A DNA stretch of 64,000 nucleotides from Lutjanus erythropterus (GCA_020091685.1 CM034597.1:29252388-29316387), one strand, 5' to 3'. Positions 34,701 to 48,545 are shown, counted from the stretch's first letter. A program made the numbers and translations. The notes: generated from the sequence alone by a model not told the origin.

Positions 34701-36226
34701 CCCTCTGCACGAGCCCTCTCAAGGCCAGGAAAACATATATGCCCATTTTCCTATTTGATTGCGTGTCAGCGCGGGGAGGAAGGGGGACAGGTGTGATGCA
34801 TAAAATGACCCTGCGACTCCATCACACGCACGACAGCTTTATGGTGAGGAGGTGTTTCAATCACGCTACTGCCCTGGAAGGCATCAATCAGTACACACAC
34901 ACAGACACGCACAGTCACGTACGTACATACATACACACACACACACACGCACACTACAAACACACCGGTACATGTTAACACATTCACATCATGATGACAG
35001 AAAAAGGGCAGCAGAGCAGGTGTAGTATAAGTGCAAACTTTGCCCCTGGCACAAAACACTAAACTTTAAATCAGATATAGGATTTTATTTAAAGTTTTTA
35101 CTTGATTAATTATTGCAGGAGGTCCTGAGGCCTCACATATTCATGAAAATACATGGAAAATTGCATTTGCCAAAGAGATACACAATATTGTAAGAAAGCT
35201 AAAAATAGACTTTTTGCAGATTTCATAAATCACCATTTAGCCTTCCCCACTCTCACAGTCATTTCGACCCATAATGTGAACAATGCAGTGTTTAATTTTT
35301 CAGCATTAAGATAACAATTATTAAATAACTAGTATATCATTAGTCTGTCTTGAACCCCATAATTAGTAGCCTAATTCATTCCTTTGTCCCGCAAAGGCTT
35401 TTCAGTGAACCTGTTTTTAAGTTGACAGCGTATCACTGAGTATGGCTACCAATGACACGCCCTTGTAAAGGAGAATTTTAGTCACAATGAGCCTTTTTCC
35501 TAGTTGAATGCGTAAATTTTAAATAAAATGAACAAGAGTGTTGGATAAATCTTTCTCCACAGTATTGCAGGAGAAAGCCTGTCAAACACTATTATTGTAT
35601 TGGTTGTTTTTCTCTCTCAATGCAGTCCAAATTTTGAGAGTTTTCTTGCAAACCAAATATCAGTGCTTTCTCATAAGAGTATGAGTATACATAAGAGGTA
35701 ATTGCGGTGAAAAAGGATGAGCCAGTTTTAAAATACAATAAAAAGTTGCTTTTACCAAAATCTGACATTACTGATTTGTTGCTATGCTGAAAGTGCCCAA
35801 TGTGACATGATGCCATTAAAAATCGCCAATGTAAGAGGTCTACCTCATCCTCACTGGAAGACAGTTTTTAGTTTTCCACACATAGAGTGTATATTAAATC
35901 ATGGATGGAGCCTCCAGGTCTGAAAGCTAATGTGGAAGTAGCTTAAACATGCATTTGTTCTAATGGCCAGCAGGGAGCGACGCTGCCGGTTTCAAGAAGC
36001 ATCTGATTATATGTACTCTTATGGAAAAATGACCCTTCTTCTCACTTGATTTATGACGACATTAAACAGATTTTCTAAAGAGTTTATGGTCTCAGTTGCT
36101 CGTTTCAGATCGTCTTCAATACAGCATGGTGTTCATTCTGTAAATTAAGGTCCATTAATTAAGGGCTACCTTGTGATTGGCAAGTCATTCATAGTGAGAT
36201 CGTCCTGTGCAACACACAGGGCTCAC

Positions 36227-36568
36227 AAAACTCAGATCACACTGTCAAACTAGGCAGTTGTGATCAAATAGAAATCAAGATACTGTTAATACATTTCCTA
36301 ATTCTTGCCTTAAATGTTTTTAGAAATATATTTTAATGTTCTGTTTAGTTGTTATATAAGAAAGATTGTGACCTGCCATTGTGTGTCTGGGTTCCACTGA
36401 AGTCTATTAAAACTCAGATCAAACTGTAAAACTAGGCATTGCTGTTCAAATTTAGATCCAGACTCTGTTACTACATTGCCCTTGTCTCGCCTAACATCTT
36501 TTCAGAAAAATATTTGAGTGTATTGTTTAGGTATAATACAAGAAACTTTGTGTACAAGCTGCCATTAC
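36227..36568. repeat. Two-copy local tandem duplication, about 160 bp unit
   Basis: Copies at 36227-36382 and 36409-36568 share AAAACTCAGATCA, CTGT.AAACTAGGCA, TGTTCAAAT/TGATCAAAT, ATCAAGA or ATCCAGA with CTGTTA.TACAT, TTTTAGAAA or TTTCAGAAA, and CTGCCATT. About 70-75 percent identical by eye. The upstream segment 35880-36180 (ATGGAGCCTCCAGGTCTGAA) may belong to the same dispersed repeat. Confidence 0.65.
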
Positions 36569-36839
36569 TTCCTGCCAAAACCAAGCACCGTCCAAGTCAC
36601 CCACCAGCTTCACACTCATCTGCACTGTGTATGTTCTGGTTGAAAATAAAAAAACAAGACGGCATCCCAATAATGCCAAACTCAATGCTTCAAAAGGGTT
36701 TTCCCAAAGACAATGGGTGATGACATGGCTGCTATACTCTTGGTTCCATCTTAAAACAGGACTAAGAGTCTACAGCTATGCCATCAGCTTTGTCAGACTG
36801 TACTTAAGTACAACTAATGTCAGCATGCTTAAGTGAAAA

Positions 36840-37060
36840 GTAAAAATTTTGACCTCCTGATGTGAGACGAGAAGTGAGGCGATCACCAAACCAGAAGGGC
36901 TCAATGTGCGTGCACCGTGAATGTAATCTGTATATATCATGTAATGGAAATCCATTTGAAAGTTGTTGAGATATTTCAGTCTGAAGCAAAGCGGTGGACT
37001 TGCCAACATTACTGTCTCTAGAGCCATGCTGCTAGCATCTCTGAGAATGCTTAGACAACA
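36840..37060. repeat. Dispersed repeat fragment shared with 28.6 kb
   Basis: Holds GTTGTTGAGATATTTCAGTC, AAAGCGGTGGAC and CTCTAGAGCCATGCTGCTAG, the classic 3' end of a common percomorph repeat in my memory. Same word order as 28560-28780. Confidence 0.65.
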
Positions 37061-38779
37061 CTAACCCGTTGTTGGAAACTATTTATTCTCTGTACATCAT
37101 TTTTTGTTGTGGTTAATATAAAGGTCCTGTCCAGTATCCACTGTTTCATATTATTGCCACTAATGTTACTGTTATCTTTGGATTTGCCAACCAAACAAAA
37201 AAACAATTCATTATGAACTAGTTTAGCACAGAAAATTCAACAATAACAACAACGATGATCAAAGCGATGTGGAACAAAAGACCAGTTAAATTAGACCAGG
37301 GCTTTCCAAAAACACAGTTAACAACATCACTGCGCTGGAAGTGTTATGGCAGGAACTTGACCCCCTGTGGAGAAGAAGATGGGTGGGATGATTAATAACC
37401 TACAAGTCTCGATGCAAAAAGAGACGTCGAGATGTTGTTTGTCTTTTGTAGCTCAAATATTTCCATACACAGTCTTTCATGATATAAAATGATGTAGCTT
37501 GCAGCGTTTGAAACAGCACTGTGGTCCAGGGAGTGAGGAGACCTTCAGCTGGAAAGTGTGCCCCTTCTGTTTTCAGGTGTTCACTTTGCTGTATTGTCCT
37601 TGACCATGAATCCCTACCAGCGTCATTTGTGCTCGTCCAGGTGACCCTGCACTTTCTCAGTGCAAGTGAAAACAATTATTTCACCTTTGTTCATCTTTGT
37701 GTAAAAAGATAATTAAATGCTCCATCATGACCATTTGATACAGTGTTTGACTTTACTGAATTGACCACAGCCCTGGATGTTATAATACTTTTGTTCTCTT
37801 CTATCTTAAGCCATGTGTTTCTGAAGGAAGGAAAGAGCAGTGGATTTAAAGTCTTATAGCCTCACTGTGTGGCTGCAGCATATGGTGAACGCACCTATCC
37901 AGCTTCCTTTTTGCCACTGCAATGAAACGCAGAAGTGCAGGGAGAAGCTGTTTGCGTATATGTGTGTGTGCGCGTGGTTAAGTGTGAGAGAGGAAGAGAT
38001 GGAGACAGAGAGGAGGGGTCTGCATCATACATGCACGTGAGTGTGTGTTTTTGTGTGTGTTGTGAGGGGTTAAATGAAAGTCAGTGTGCACACATGGGGC
38101 ATCATAAGCAGACAATGAAAAATGAGAGTGGAGGAGCTGTACAGCTAGTTTCCCTGTGGGAACAGCTACAAGCAGGCGTACGTACCTTTGGTGATAATCG
38201 CTTTGTGTGTCTGTGTGTGTGTGTTTCGGTGTGTGTGTGTTTGAGTGTGAGAGAGAGCAAAATGAAAACCGGTGAACAAACGCAAGTTTTAACATAGTGT
38301 GTGTATGTGTGTGTGTGTGGATGGGGGGGTACATTCAGGGAAATATTAACATTAACCCTTTCCATTTCTCAGAGGCACCCATTTGATTAAAGTAGGAACC
38401 AATTTCTTGGGAATCTCATCTTCAAAGACTATCAATTCAGCCTCTGCCCTTTGCGTTTTTTTAATAGTCCACTACCTTCAATAGGTTCTGTACTGAAATG
38501 AGCTTTGAACTAATGTTGTGGTTAAACAGCAGTCGGTGTAGGGGATTTCTGTGCATATTTCAGTCCAGGACTGTGTTGGTGAAAAGGTCTTGATGGTTTT
38601 TGATGGTATCTTTGTATTCATGAGAAAAGCCCTCATACCGACTCAGAGCAGTCAGATAAATACTGTGTCTGATGTTTGTATGACAGCCACTGGCCAGTAT
38701 TGTTTTCACCTTGTGAGTCTATATGTGTCGTCATGACGAAATGCGGTCCTGGAGACGACTACTGTAGCAGGAACTATCG

Positions 38780-39030
38780 GGGCCCTGTCTTATGCTGATC
38801 TAAACCGCGAGTGGAAAGCATTGCCAGCTTGCGCCAGGGGTTAAGGGGTATCCTGCCCCGTCCCGGCCATTGCACCAGCAGCACACAGCAGGAAACACCT
38901 ATCAACTGCACCCAAGTACCTTGATTAATTCGCAGGCGAGTTTATGCCAAGCGTGCAATAAACCAATCAGAAAGTCGGCTCGCGTCACCTTTAAGAAGCA
39001 GGTGTGCCAGGGGCACAAGTGGTATCAGCA
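38780..39030. repeat. Probable dispersed DNA-element fragment, GC-richer
   Basis: Contains CTAAACCGCGAGTGGAAAGC, GCGTGCAATAAACCAATCAG and CACCTTTAAGAAGCAGGTG, motifs I associate with a fish DNA-transposon interior. The ends are not defined and the family is not named. Confidence 0.35.
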
Positions 39031-42000
39031 TAACAGCAGGTTTACTAGGAGGAAACACAGAGAAAAGATTTTTAAGCCAGGAGACAGATCTCTTGGTTTG
39101 AAATGAAGGCCTGAGAGCAAACAATATATGGAGACAGCAGGCGTCTCCAAAGCGACTTCATGTGTAAATAGTTTATTTTACATGAATGTCTGCAAAAAGC
39201 AATGAATTGGAAATGTCATGTAGATATGTAACTGGTTATGTTTTACACTGAGGCTCCTTGAAATTATGTTTTATTTTCTAATTCATTATCATCATCATCA
39301 TTATTATGCAGCTCTGCTGGCTGAAGCTCCTGAAAGAGCCGGTGGGCAGGATTGAGGTGCAGCTTCAACCTGTGCACAAAATTACACACAGGTTATCCAC
39401 CCAGCATCAGGCTCTGCCAGAACAACACATACTGTTTTCGTAGTCAGATATAACGATATAAGATCATAATTGTTCAATTCTTGTTTTTCTGGATCCCAAT
39501 AAACACGCAGACACAAACACTACAGCTTCTCCAGCTGTCATGAGAATAAGCACATAATAAGGAATGATAGTCTTCTAGCCTTGCACAGAACATGGCATTC
39601 AATTTAAACTTTTTTTTACTTACCCACCTATTGCTTGATCTTTTTTATAAACTTTTCTACAGCTTGGCCATGTCATAATATGTTATGGGCTGTGAAAGAG
39701 AAGACACAATACTAGGTTTTGCAGTTGTTGTTTTGAAGGAGTTTTGCTCTTTTGCCCTTGGAAGGAAATGAAAGGTAGGCAGTCAACAACTATTTTTCTC
39801 CTGTCTTCTCTCTTAAACTCCTCTGTTACTTTACACACATAAAGTGACTGAGTGCAGAACACAGAACAACTCTTTGTCTAGACCGGCCTCATATTGAAAG
39901 TAGCACAGCAGCAGCTGTAGTCCTTCGCCAGTGTCTACACTGGATCTGTTATGCTGCTGTACTGTTGTGTGCTCAGAAGTGTTTTGACAATTACCTGTTT
40001 TACTTAAGTACTCGTGCATATATTGGAAAAAAGCTGCACTGATCAAAATTACAATTATTAAGATGAAGTAGTGGATGCTCATACACCAGGCACAAATATT
40101 TCGAAGTTAGTACGGTTTTTAGGGATTGTCTTGGTGACATTTGTAAAGTCAAAATACTTACAGTGCCTCATTGTTTGTTGCGGCCATGTTTATTTAGTTT
40201 CACCTATCACTAAAGGTTCTCAGAGTGGCTAAAACCTGCAGGCCCCTGCGTAATGTTTTTGGATATATTTTTCAGTGCATTTGGATGTGTGTTTTTGGCA
40301 GAGCAGCATGATATCCTCCACCGTATTTTACTGTTGGACTGTCTGCATTGTCGAAGAGCTGCAATTAGATTCCATCAGCACACACAAATGTTTTCTCAGA
40401 GGAGTTGAGACTTATCCTTGCAAAACCCATGTTTTTTTGTTATAGAGGTAAGGATGTGAAAAACCATCAGCCTTTGGAATTACAATGATCAACCTTTCAA
40501 ATTAATCCAAGCAGCCAAAAAAGTGCAGCGTCTTTTGAAGACAGGCCAGTTCCAGCTGCTCCACTGTTGTGTGAAAACAAATAGAGCTCTTCTCAGAACT
40601 ACGTGGGCATCTGTTTGATTGGCACCTTCCTCTTGGTTTAGCTGCACCTGTTATGAAGGAACAACTTACAGCTTTGTGGTTCTTTTAAAGAGGCACCTCC
40701 ACATTAAACCTGTAGGAAAGAAAAACAGTGCTGCTCTGACCTCTGTGAGTTGACACGCTCAGGTTTGTTGCAGTTCTGAAAACAACCCACTGTGATGTAG
40801 CATTGCATGATGCAGAGATCTGGACTCAAGTCACAAGTTTGATGACTTCATGTATGACTTAGCTTTATAGTAGGGATGTTCTTGGCAACTAATTTCCCTG
40901 TCAATTGAACAGAAATTTTAAATTGAACTTCCGGAGTGGCAGCCCTGGCTAGTGGCCTCATAAAGGCAACAATAAATTGGCGTTATACATGCATAAAACA
41001 TCAATAATTAGTTTAATCAAATAGCATTTCTGGTGCTGCCTAGCGAGGATGGTGATGTTTAATTGTCTAGTCGACTAATCGCTCGTGTCCTGACTTCATA
41101 CATAATTTGTATACCTAAAATGCGTGTCATATTCCACCTGGTTGGTGTCTGTAGTGTTTCTGTTATTCCACCACACAGGCCTCAGTATAATTACTGCCAG
41201 GGGTCCATGCATTAGTTGTACATCACAGTCTTATTCACCCGTCCAGCAGCAGTGAGGAATAACATATAACTGTCTAGTTGGTCTGTTCTTATCTCATGTC
41301 AGTCCAAACAGCGCTCTCCTGACAAGTGGTATTTGACTCAGTCAGAAACTGACACGAACAGAGAGACAGACAGAGAAGGACGTAGGATGAGAGAGAAATA
41401 AGAGAGACGGAAAGTGAGACAGGCCATTCCACAGCACCGGGATGTGAAACACTGCCAATCTTTTTGTCTGATAGAATAATCAGCATGCACTCGACAGGAG
41501 AGTGAAAATTGCCATTCACGCACAAAAACATGGCAAGGATAGTCAATTATCCGCGGGGTTTGTTTTTCTCTCTGTGCCGTCCATTTGCATACGGTTCCTA
41601 TGAGAAGGTGCTTTTGATGTAGTTAGACGATTCTGGTCAGTATGATATTATGTGAATGTGTCTTATTAGCGCACAGTGTGTGCAGACAGGGAAAAGGTCA
41701 TAATGTTTCTTTGTTCCCATAGCTCTTTTTCCTCAATTAAAGCTAATCACTGGAGCCCAACATTGATCCAGCCTCTCAGCTTTTCTCATGCCTGGATTTT
41801 GATGATCTCTATATGTGTGTGTGTGTGTGTGAGAGAGAGAGTACTTTAGCATATGTGTGAAACAGAAAAAGAACAAGTACAGTAAGGCGGACAGACAGGG
41901 AGAATCGTGTTCATACATGTGCCCGTGTGACCATGTGTGTAAATGTAAATGCCATTCTGTGATCTCCTGCACATCGAATGATTTACCTCTCTGGTGTAAT

Positions 42001-43020
42001 GGAGCAATTTCTCTCTTTTTTTTTTCTCTATTCCCCATCTCTCATTTTCCTCCTCTTTCAATCTGCAGTAAAATATTCTCCCGTTTAGCTCTGTGACAAG
42101 TCATCTGTCACTCAGAACAGCGAGGGAACAGGCTCTTCTGATGGACAGGGTCCAATATGTGTGTCTGTGTGTGCATGTGTGAGTATACCATGAATGATGA
42201 GGTCATTTTTGTTAATTTGTTGATTGGTAACATCATTAACTTACACCTAACTAACCCAATGATTGCCTTAGTGAAGACTGCAAACTGGTTGTATGCATGA
42301 GATCGACTTTTGTGTGCAGAAATACTTTCATGGACAGAGTATTTATTTTCTGTCAGATTGTGAATCTCATATTGACAAGAAATTGACATATCCTGCACCG
42401 TGCTACCCATCCATCCTCTTCCCAGGAGCAGTCGGACTCTTTCTGTCTCACTTTTGTCTCTCTAGAGTTGTTTTTATTTGTTTAGCCACGCCAGATATTG
42501 AATTTTATAGAATAAACTTTGGGAAAGAAAATGATTTTCGGAGCGTGCAGACGCTGGAGCCACATGAATTAGGCTGACATTATTCTCTTCCCCTGTTCTT
42601 TTATGTTATGATAGAACATCACAGAGCTATCTGTGACACATTGTGTTCAGATATAATGGCTTTAAGTACTCATCATGCCTTCATTCAAATCAAAGCAGAC
42701 ACACAGAAGTTGTTCTCTGCTGCCACACAGGAAAATATCTGTTCTGATACCATCTGTGGAAGATATATTTGAGCCTTAAGCTTTTTTCGTCATAGTTTAC
42801 TGTTAGTTTAAACTAATACATTTGACTTGGGCGTAATTTGTCAGTTCAAAGCAGCTTCCTTGTCTAGAGAGCCATTTCATATTTGGCAAACCAGGCAGGT
42901 GGCAACAACAAGGTATCTGCACAACTGACAACATATGAGATGGTTGAAACATACAAGGCTGGTAGAGTCTAGTGAATTTAGGTGCTATGTCAAGCGCATT
43001 GCATATATACTTCATTTGTG

Positions 43021-43255
43021 GAGCTAATAATGTCCACTTTTTTGTTTAGAGTACCTGACAATGAGCCCCTTTATATCTACAGAGGGTTTTGGTCCTCTAG
43101 AGAGCCTCCAAATAAACCTTTCAAGAGTTCCACGGTCACCGTAGTTTCTCCTACACAGTTGGAAGGGGAGGGTGAGGCAAGTGGTATTCAGTTGTTTGAG
43201 GTCTGCAACCTCACTTCTAGATGCCGCTAAATCCCACACACAGGTCCTTATGGGG
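43021..43255. mobile_element. Second copy of the CCAGTGTGTAA MITE family, partial
   Basis: CAATGAGCCCCTTTATATCT followed by ACAGAGGG is the reverse complement of the motif inside 9974-10258. It continues with TTTCTCCTACACAGTTGGAA and ends CTAGATGCCGCTAAATCCCA, as in the longer form of this family that I recall. The terminal inverted repeats are lost or decayed. Confidence 0.65.
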
Positions 43256-44196
43256 CTGTATTTATGTCATCGTCAACAAATCCAATTTTAAAATACTTAA
43301 ATGTTTTCAGCTGCAGATTAAAGTTGGGGTAAGCACTTCGCTTCACAGCACTTCGTCATTGTGCAAAAGTTCCATAATAACATTTAAGCTTAATGTAATT
43401 CAAGTGTTCTCAGAGAAAACCAGACTTCTGCTCCTCCTCTTTCCTGTTTTCAGCCTTTAGGAATTTATCCCCTGACGGAGGCTCATAAGATAGTTGATTG
43501 TTGAGTCTCATTCCCAAAACTTAAGTATCTGATGACTTCTCTAGAATTGTTTACTGCACATTTAATACACATTTGGTGCTCTATTGAGTATTGAAAGCAT
43601 GTGGGTGAATTTGGGATGGACTCAAAATAAACTACAGTGCCCATTTTCATTGTAATGAAGGAATATGTCACCTTGTGCAGCACTTCAGCTCACTGATGTG
43701 TTTTTAATAGTTTTGGCAGAACAATGAAGCTCTATGGAACAGAAGAAGATGGTGTATCAGGCTTCAGCTTGTTGGTTTTGGTCTTTTCTTGTCATTTATT
43801 GACAATAAGAACAATATATATGTCCTCTCAATGTACGTTTATAGGGTTTTCAAAATAACAAATGATAATTTGTCCAGCGTGAATCGCAGTCTCCTGTTCT
43901 GCAGGCAAATGCCACGCCTGGTTTGCCTATTTTTTTCTAATCTGTGATACTTTGTTTTTAAATAAAACTATAAAATACGACTACTATATCATAGTGTAGA
44001 TTCAAGCTCGTTTTCGCTATTTATATCTTTGACGTTCAGCAGGCAGCTGTGTGCTGTGGTGGGAATAATAGGCTGGCTTTTTGAGAGCCGTAAGCCTTTA
44101 AGGGCAGCGCAGCTCTGGGTACTGCAGCCACAGGCTCTCTTCTGTAATAGCCTGTAATTCCTTCTGTCCAGTATAATCACCAACACAGCCTGACAG

Positions 44197-44198
<2 letters not shown>

Positions 44199-44228
<30 letters not shown>
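44199..44228. repeat. (CA)n microsatellite
   Basis: About 15 CA units, followed by a second short CACACA and a TATATATA run. Confidence 0.95.
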
Positions 44229-44235
<7 letters not shown>

Positions 44236-44395
44236 ACATATATATACAGTGAGTGAAGAGGAGAAAGGCTTTTATCCAGGGGTCATATTCACATGGAGGA
44301 GGTCATAGTCACTCCTGCACAGCTGTCCCTCTGTTTGCAGACATGTGTCTCAGTACATACTGTACATTGACCTGTCGCGCCTCAGCACACCTGTT

Positions 44396-44469
44396 GAGAG
44401 AGAAGAGAAGAGAAGAGAAGAGAAGAGAAGAGAAGAGAAGAGAAGAGAAGAGAAGAGAAGAGAAGAGAA
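44396..44469. repeat. (GAGAA)n pentanucleotide array
   Basis: About 15 nearly perfect AGAAG/GAGAA units. All-purine on the + strand. Confidence 0.97.
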
Positions 44470-45022
44470 AATTAGTTAGGCAGAGGTCAGGAGAGTTCAG
44501 CAGTTACAGTAATCCAGGTGTGTGTGTTTGTCTCCCAGGCTCTGAGACAACATGTGGTCCTCGTCTCCCACACGAGCCACCATCAGCCACAAGAAAGTGT
44601 TTTGTGTGTGTGTTTGGGTGGGAGTTGGATGGTACAGGTGCCAGACTCTCCCCCTACAGCCCCGTGGCGGCCGGAGAAGTTAATTGGCAGCATCTGGCTG
44701 TCTGAGAGCCCAAGCGTCCACCCCCCTCCCTTTCCACCCCACCCTGTTCCTTCCCCTCCCTCCTTCCCTCCAGCCCTCCCCTCCTGTGGGTGCTGCTACC
44801 TCGGCACACACATGGTGACACCAGTCTGGTTGCAAGCTGTGAACGTGGAGTGTGTGCGTGTGTTTGTGAGTGTGTGTGGGTGTGTGTGATATACCAGGGA
44901 ATATGGAGGCAGACAGGGCAGCCAGGCCCCCAGCTGCCACCGCCGTGCCAAGGGAAATGCGGGCAGACAGGCTGGCATCTTTGTGCCAAGGCCAGGAGGG
45001 CCCTGAGGGAGGACAGAGAGGG

Positions 45023-45063
45023 AGGACAGAGAGGGAGGGAGGGAGGGAGGGAGGGAGGGAGAG
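45023..45063. repeat. (GGGA)n tetranucleotide array
   Basis: GGGA/GGAG units, all purine, within a wider purine-rich stretch (45000-45100). Runs of three G could support quadruplex formation on the + strand. Confidence 0.9.
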
Positions 45064-48021
45064 AGGAAGGGACACAGAGGCAGGATGGAAGGAGGGTGAA
45101 GGTGGGCAGAGGGACAGATAGAGATTTTGGATGAGTACAATTCTACTGATCTGGTGACAGACACAACATGGGGTTTGCGTGCTGATCACGGTACAAGCAA
45201 CATGTGGTGTGGCCTCACTGCTGTGGCCTCAGAGTTACCTCATGAGTGTCTGGCCACAAATTGAACATGTACTAATGATGCTGTAATTTTGAGAACTATT
45301 TAACCTTGGCACTCATTCGTGAAATAAGAAAAATCTTTTTCTCAGTACAATTTAAAACTTAAACAGATATTTTGTAGACTGAAAATAAATAAAATTTATT
45401 TTACAGTTTGTTACAGTTGCTAACTAACTTTTCTCTCTATACAATCTTTCTCTCTCTCAAGTTCCCTTTATCGACATGCAGCTCGGCACAGCAATTAATC
45501 TCACATCTAAATTGCACGAATGCAAACAAAATACTTCATACGCATCTCAGAATCAACTCTTGTTGAGTTGAACAGTGAACAGTGCCAACATTCGTCTGCC
45601 AGCAGTAACACTTTGTCACGCGTTATGGATGGGCTGTAAACCACTTTGTGACTGAAAGAGAACAGGGAAAGACCACATCTTCCATACAATTACAAAATGT
45701 TCTGGATGCATCCTTTCCTCATCTTGTACAAGTCATTCTTAGAGGTAATCCAAGAATGATAACAGATGCTGTCCCAATTAGGAGTTTATGTAGTTTTGTT
45801 TCTTTTTAGTTATATTAAGGTTTTATTGTAAATTTAACAATTTGGATGATATCATTTAGACACGTGCAAAAAGGAGTGTAAATATGCAGAGTTTTGGTTG
45901 AGTTTGAGTGAGAAGAGAGTTCATGAAACTTTTGAAAGATGTGGTCATTGACTGCATTTCGTGTATGAAAGCAGTGAAAAGTGATCCGTGGTTTGGTTCA
46001 CACTGACCTCAGAATGGAGAAATGTGAGTAAGCAGGTGCAGAAATATTCGCTGTAGGAAAGGTGAAACCTCTGAACATACCTCCTCCTGTGGTCTGTGCA
46101 TGAGTCCTAAGCCTTCAAATATTTGTATTCTTCATTTGTTTCTCATTATCTACCCACTCCAAGTATCATGTGGCTCTCTCTGCCTCTGATGAACCTACGG
46201 TACATATCAGAGAGATTTCTCTACAATCTGTTAATATTCTCCATTGCAAAAAGGTTGGGATAACATCCAGTGTGCATATTTATACCATGGCATAATTTCT
46301 TTCATACCTATTTTATAAGTTCAGTATAGAAATATACAGCATCATGATAACATGACAGGACCCTTGTGATATTTCAATATACTATTATATTTGATATACT
46401 TTTTAAACAAGCCTAAGTGGGATAATGAACCATTATTGCAAAATCAGCAACGCTGATTGTGACTGAAAGATGATTTATAATTTATTTTGCTCGTCACTGT
46501 ATTATTTAAGCTGTTGGTTAGTTTTCCACAACAGCAAGTCATTGTGATCAGTGTAATGGACTACAGGAGGTGAGCTCATCTCTGTGTGGAATTTAATAAA
46601 AAGTGATTTCAGAATGTGTCATGTGTGTTGCATTGCCTTCCACTGAGTAAATTTCCAGAGAGAATGATCTCATCACTCTGTGTGACCTTATTCCTTTCAC
46701 ACACATGCCGCTAACACACACACACACAGACACACACACAAACATACTCACATGCAGGGAATGCAGGAGCATTGATGCTGATGCTTGATTTCTTGTGCCA
46801 CTGTTACTGGCTTGACTCAGTGTATAAGTCAGACACAGTGAGATCACAGTGTATTCTTTCATCCATGTCACATTTTTCAATCATACTATAATGATGACTT
46901 CAAACAGATCACACACGTGTAAAATGAAAGGAGAAATATGTAATAAATTCATTGTACTTAGTCATAAAATGACCAGAATATGTTATCAGAGATTAAGGAA
47001 ACATGTGATGTTGGAATACTGGCTTCTCTGACAACAATGCTACAGACATGCCAACATGTTCTTCTCTGAAATGTCCATTCTGGTCCTGAATTTAGTTTTT
47101 TTGGTTTTGGCCTGTGTGATTCTGCACATTACTTATTTCACTATTATTCAGTTTACATGCAATTACAGTTAATCCCAAATGTTGGTTGAATGAGTTAGTT
47201 TCTGTTTATGATTTGTAAGAAATGATTGTTAATCTTTTAGAAGGAGTGGATGTTAAATTGAGCAATATGTTAATGGAGTCTGGCAGTCAGTCATACACTC
47301 CAGACTGTGTATGTTCAGAGCAGTGGGCTTGTGTTTGTGGGCTTAGCTTTACATCAGCAGACAACTGACAGAGTTATAAACAGCTGATCAACTTACAGCG
47401 TAAGACTTGTTGTCACTTGTCTCCGTCAAAATACAATGTTACACTTGTCATGCACTTGTGTCAGTTCAATGTTCCTGCAACCTACAGTCAACCTGCCTGA
47501 TCTCCAGGTCTGGGGGCGAGAGAGGGGGGTGGAAAAACAACTTGCTTTAACAATAGATGGTATAGAATAGAGATTCAACCTATTTAATGTACCGTCCATG
47601 GCTCCAACTCGCTATTAAGACTGCAGCAATATGTGTGATGCTATTGTTCAACTCATTTTGAACAATATGATCACACATATTGATCCTTTAAAGTGCAGTA
47701 GAGTACAATAGCTACAATGGTTGTAGTTTGTGACTTGTCTCTGATTGAAACAAAAACTGAAATTAAAATACACGTTGATTTAAGAAAGAAAGAAAAAAAC
47801 AGAAAAAGTGAAAGAAACTAAGAGAGAGAAAAACGTGAAAGGCAGAAAAAGAAAATTAAAGGAAGAGGAGTTGGTGGGCTTGGTCAGGCTTGGTGTGCTG
47901 TGGTACAGACATCACTAATGCACTAATGGACTGGACAAATAGAGTTACATCTACTGTGTGATCACATGATCACTATCCTACTGTGCCAAACATATGCACA
48001 TCATATAACATGGTAGTGGTC

Positions 48022-48024
<3 letters not shown>

Positions 48025-48094
<70 letters not shown>
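48025..48094. repeat. (GT)n microsatellite, 35 units
   Basis: Uninterrupted and among the longest in the window. It faces the (CA)n array 224 bases downstream, so the two are complementary on one strand. Confidence 0.97.
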
Positions 48095-48095
<1 letters not shown>

Positions 48096-48314
48096 GTCTT
48101 TGTCTGTGCAAGTGTCTGGTCTCTTAGAACATTATTATTATGACTTAGTCTGGCGCCAGTCTGTCTCTTCTGTCCACACTCATAGGCACACAAACACACA
48201 CACACACTTGTACACACACATAGATAATGTGATGGGAGTATAATGTTGCACTCTGGGAAATGCTGCATCACACAATTATAGACGGATGGTCTCTTCTCTC
48301 TGCTCTTAAACTCT

Positions 48315-48318
<4 letters not shown>

Positions 48319-48383
<65 letters not shown>
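48319..48383. repeat. (CA)n microsatellite, about 32 units
   Basis: Uninterrupted; complement of the array at 48025-48094. A further (GT)12 lies at 48462-48485. Confidence 0.97.
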
Positions 48384-48385
<2 letters not shown>

Positions 48386-48545
48386 AAGCCCACTCCTCCC
48401 ACCAGCTTACACACCAGCACCACTCACCAGGGGCCTAACGCTGACATCATCATTTTATTAGGTGTGTGTGTGTGTGTGTGTGTGTTTGATTTTTCATTAT
48501 GGTTGCTTGTGTGTATTTTCTCTTCTGTACCCCCCATTATTCCAG

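Noticed and set aside
40200-40800. Possible Tc1 transposase remnant on the minus strand
   Set aside because: Some words (CATGATATCCTCCACCGTAT, TTTTACTGTTGGACTG) loosely recall Tc1, but no frame or terminal repeat supports it.
44680-45189. 169-codon reverse open frame, plus several overlapping frames
   Set aside because: Driven by the (GGGA)n and purine-rich arrays (Pro/Leu/Ser repeats); not a gene.
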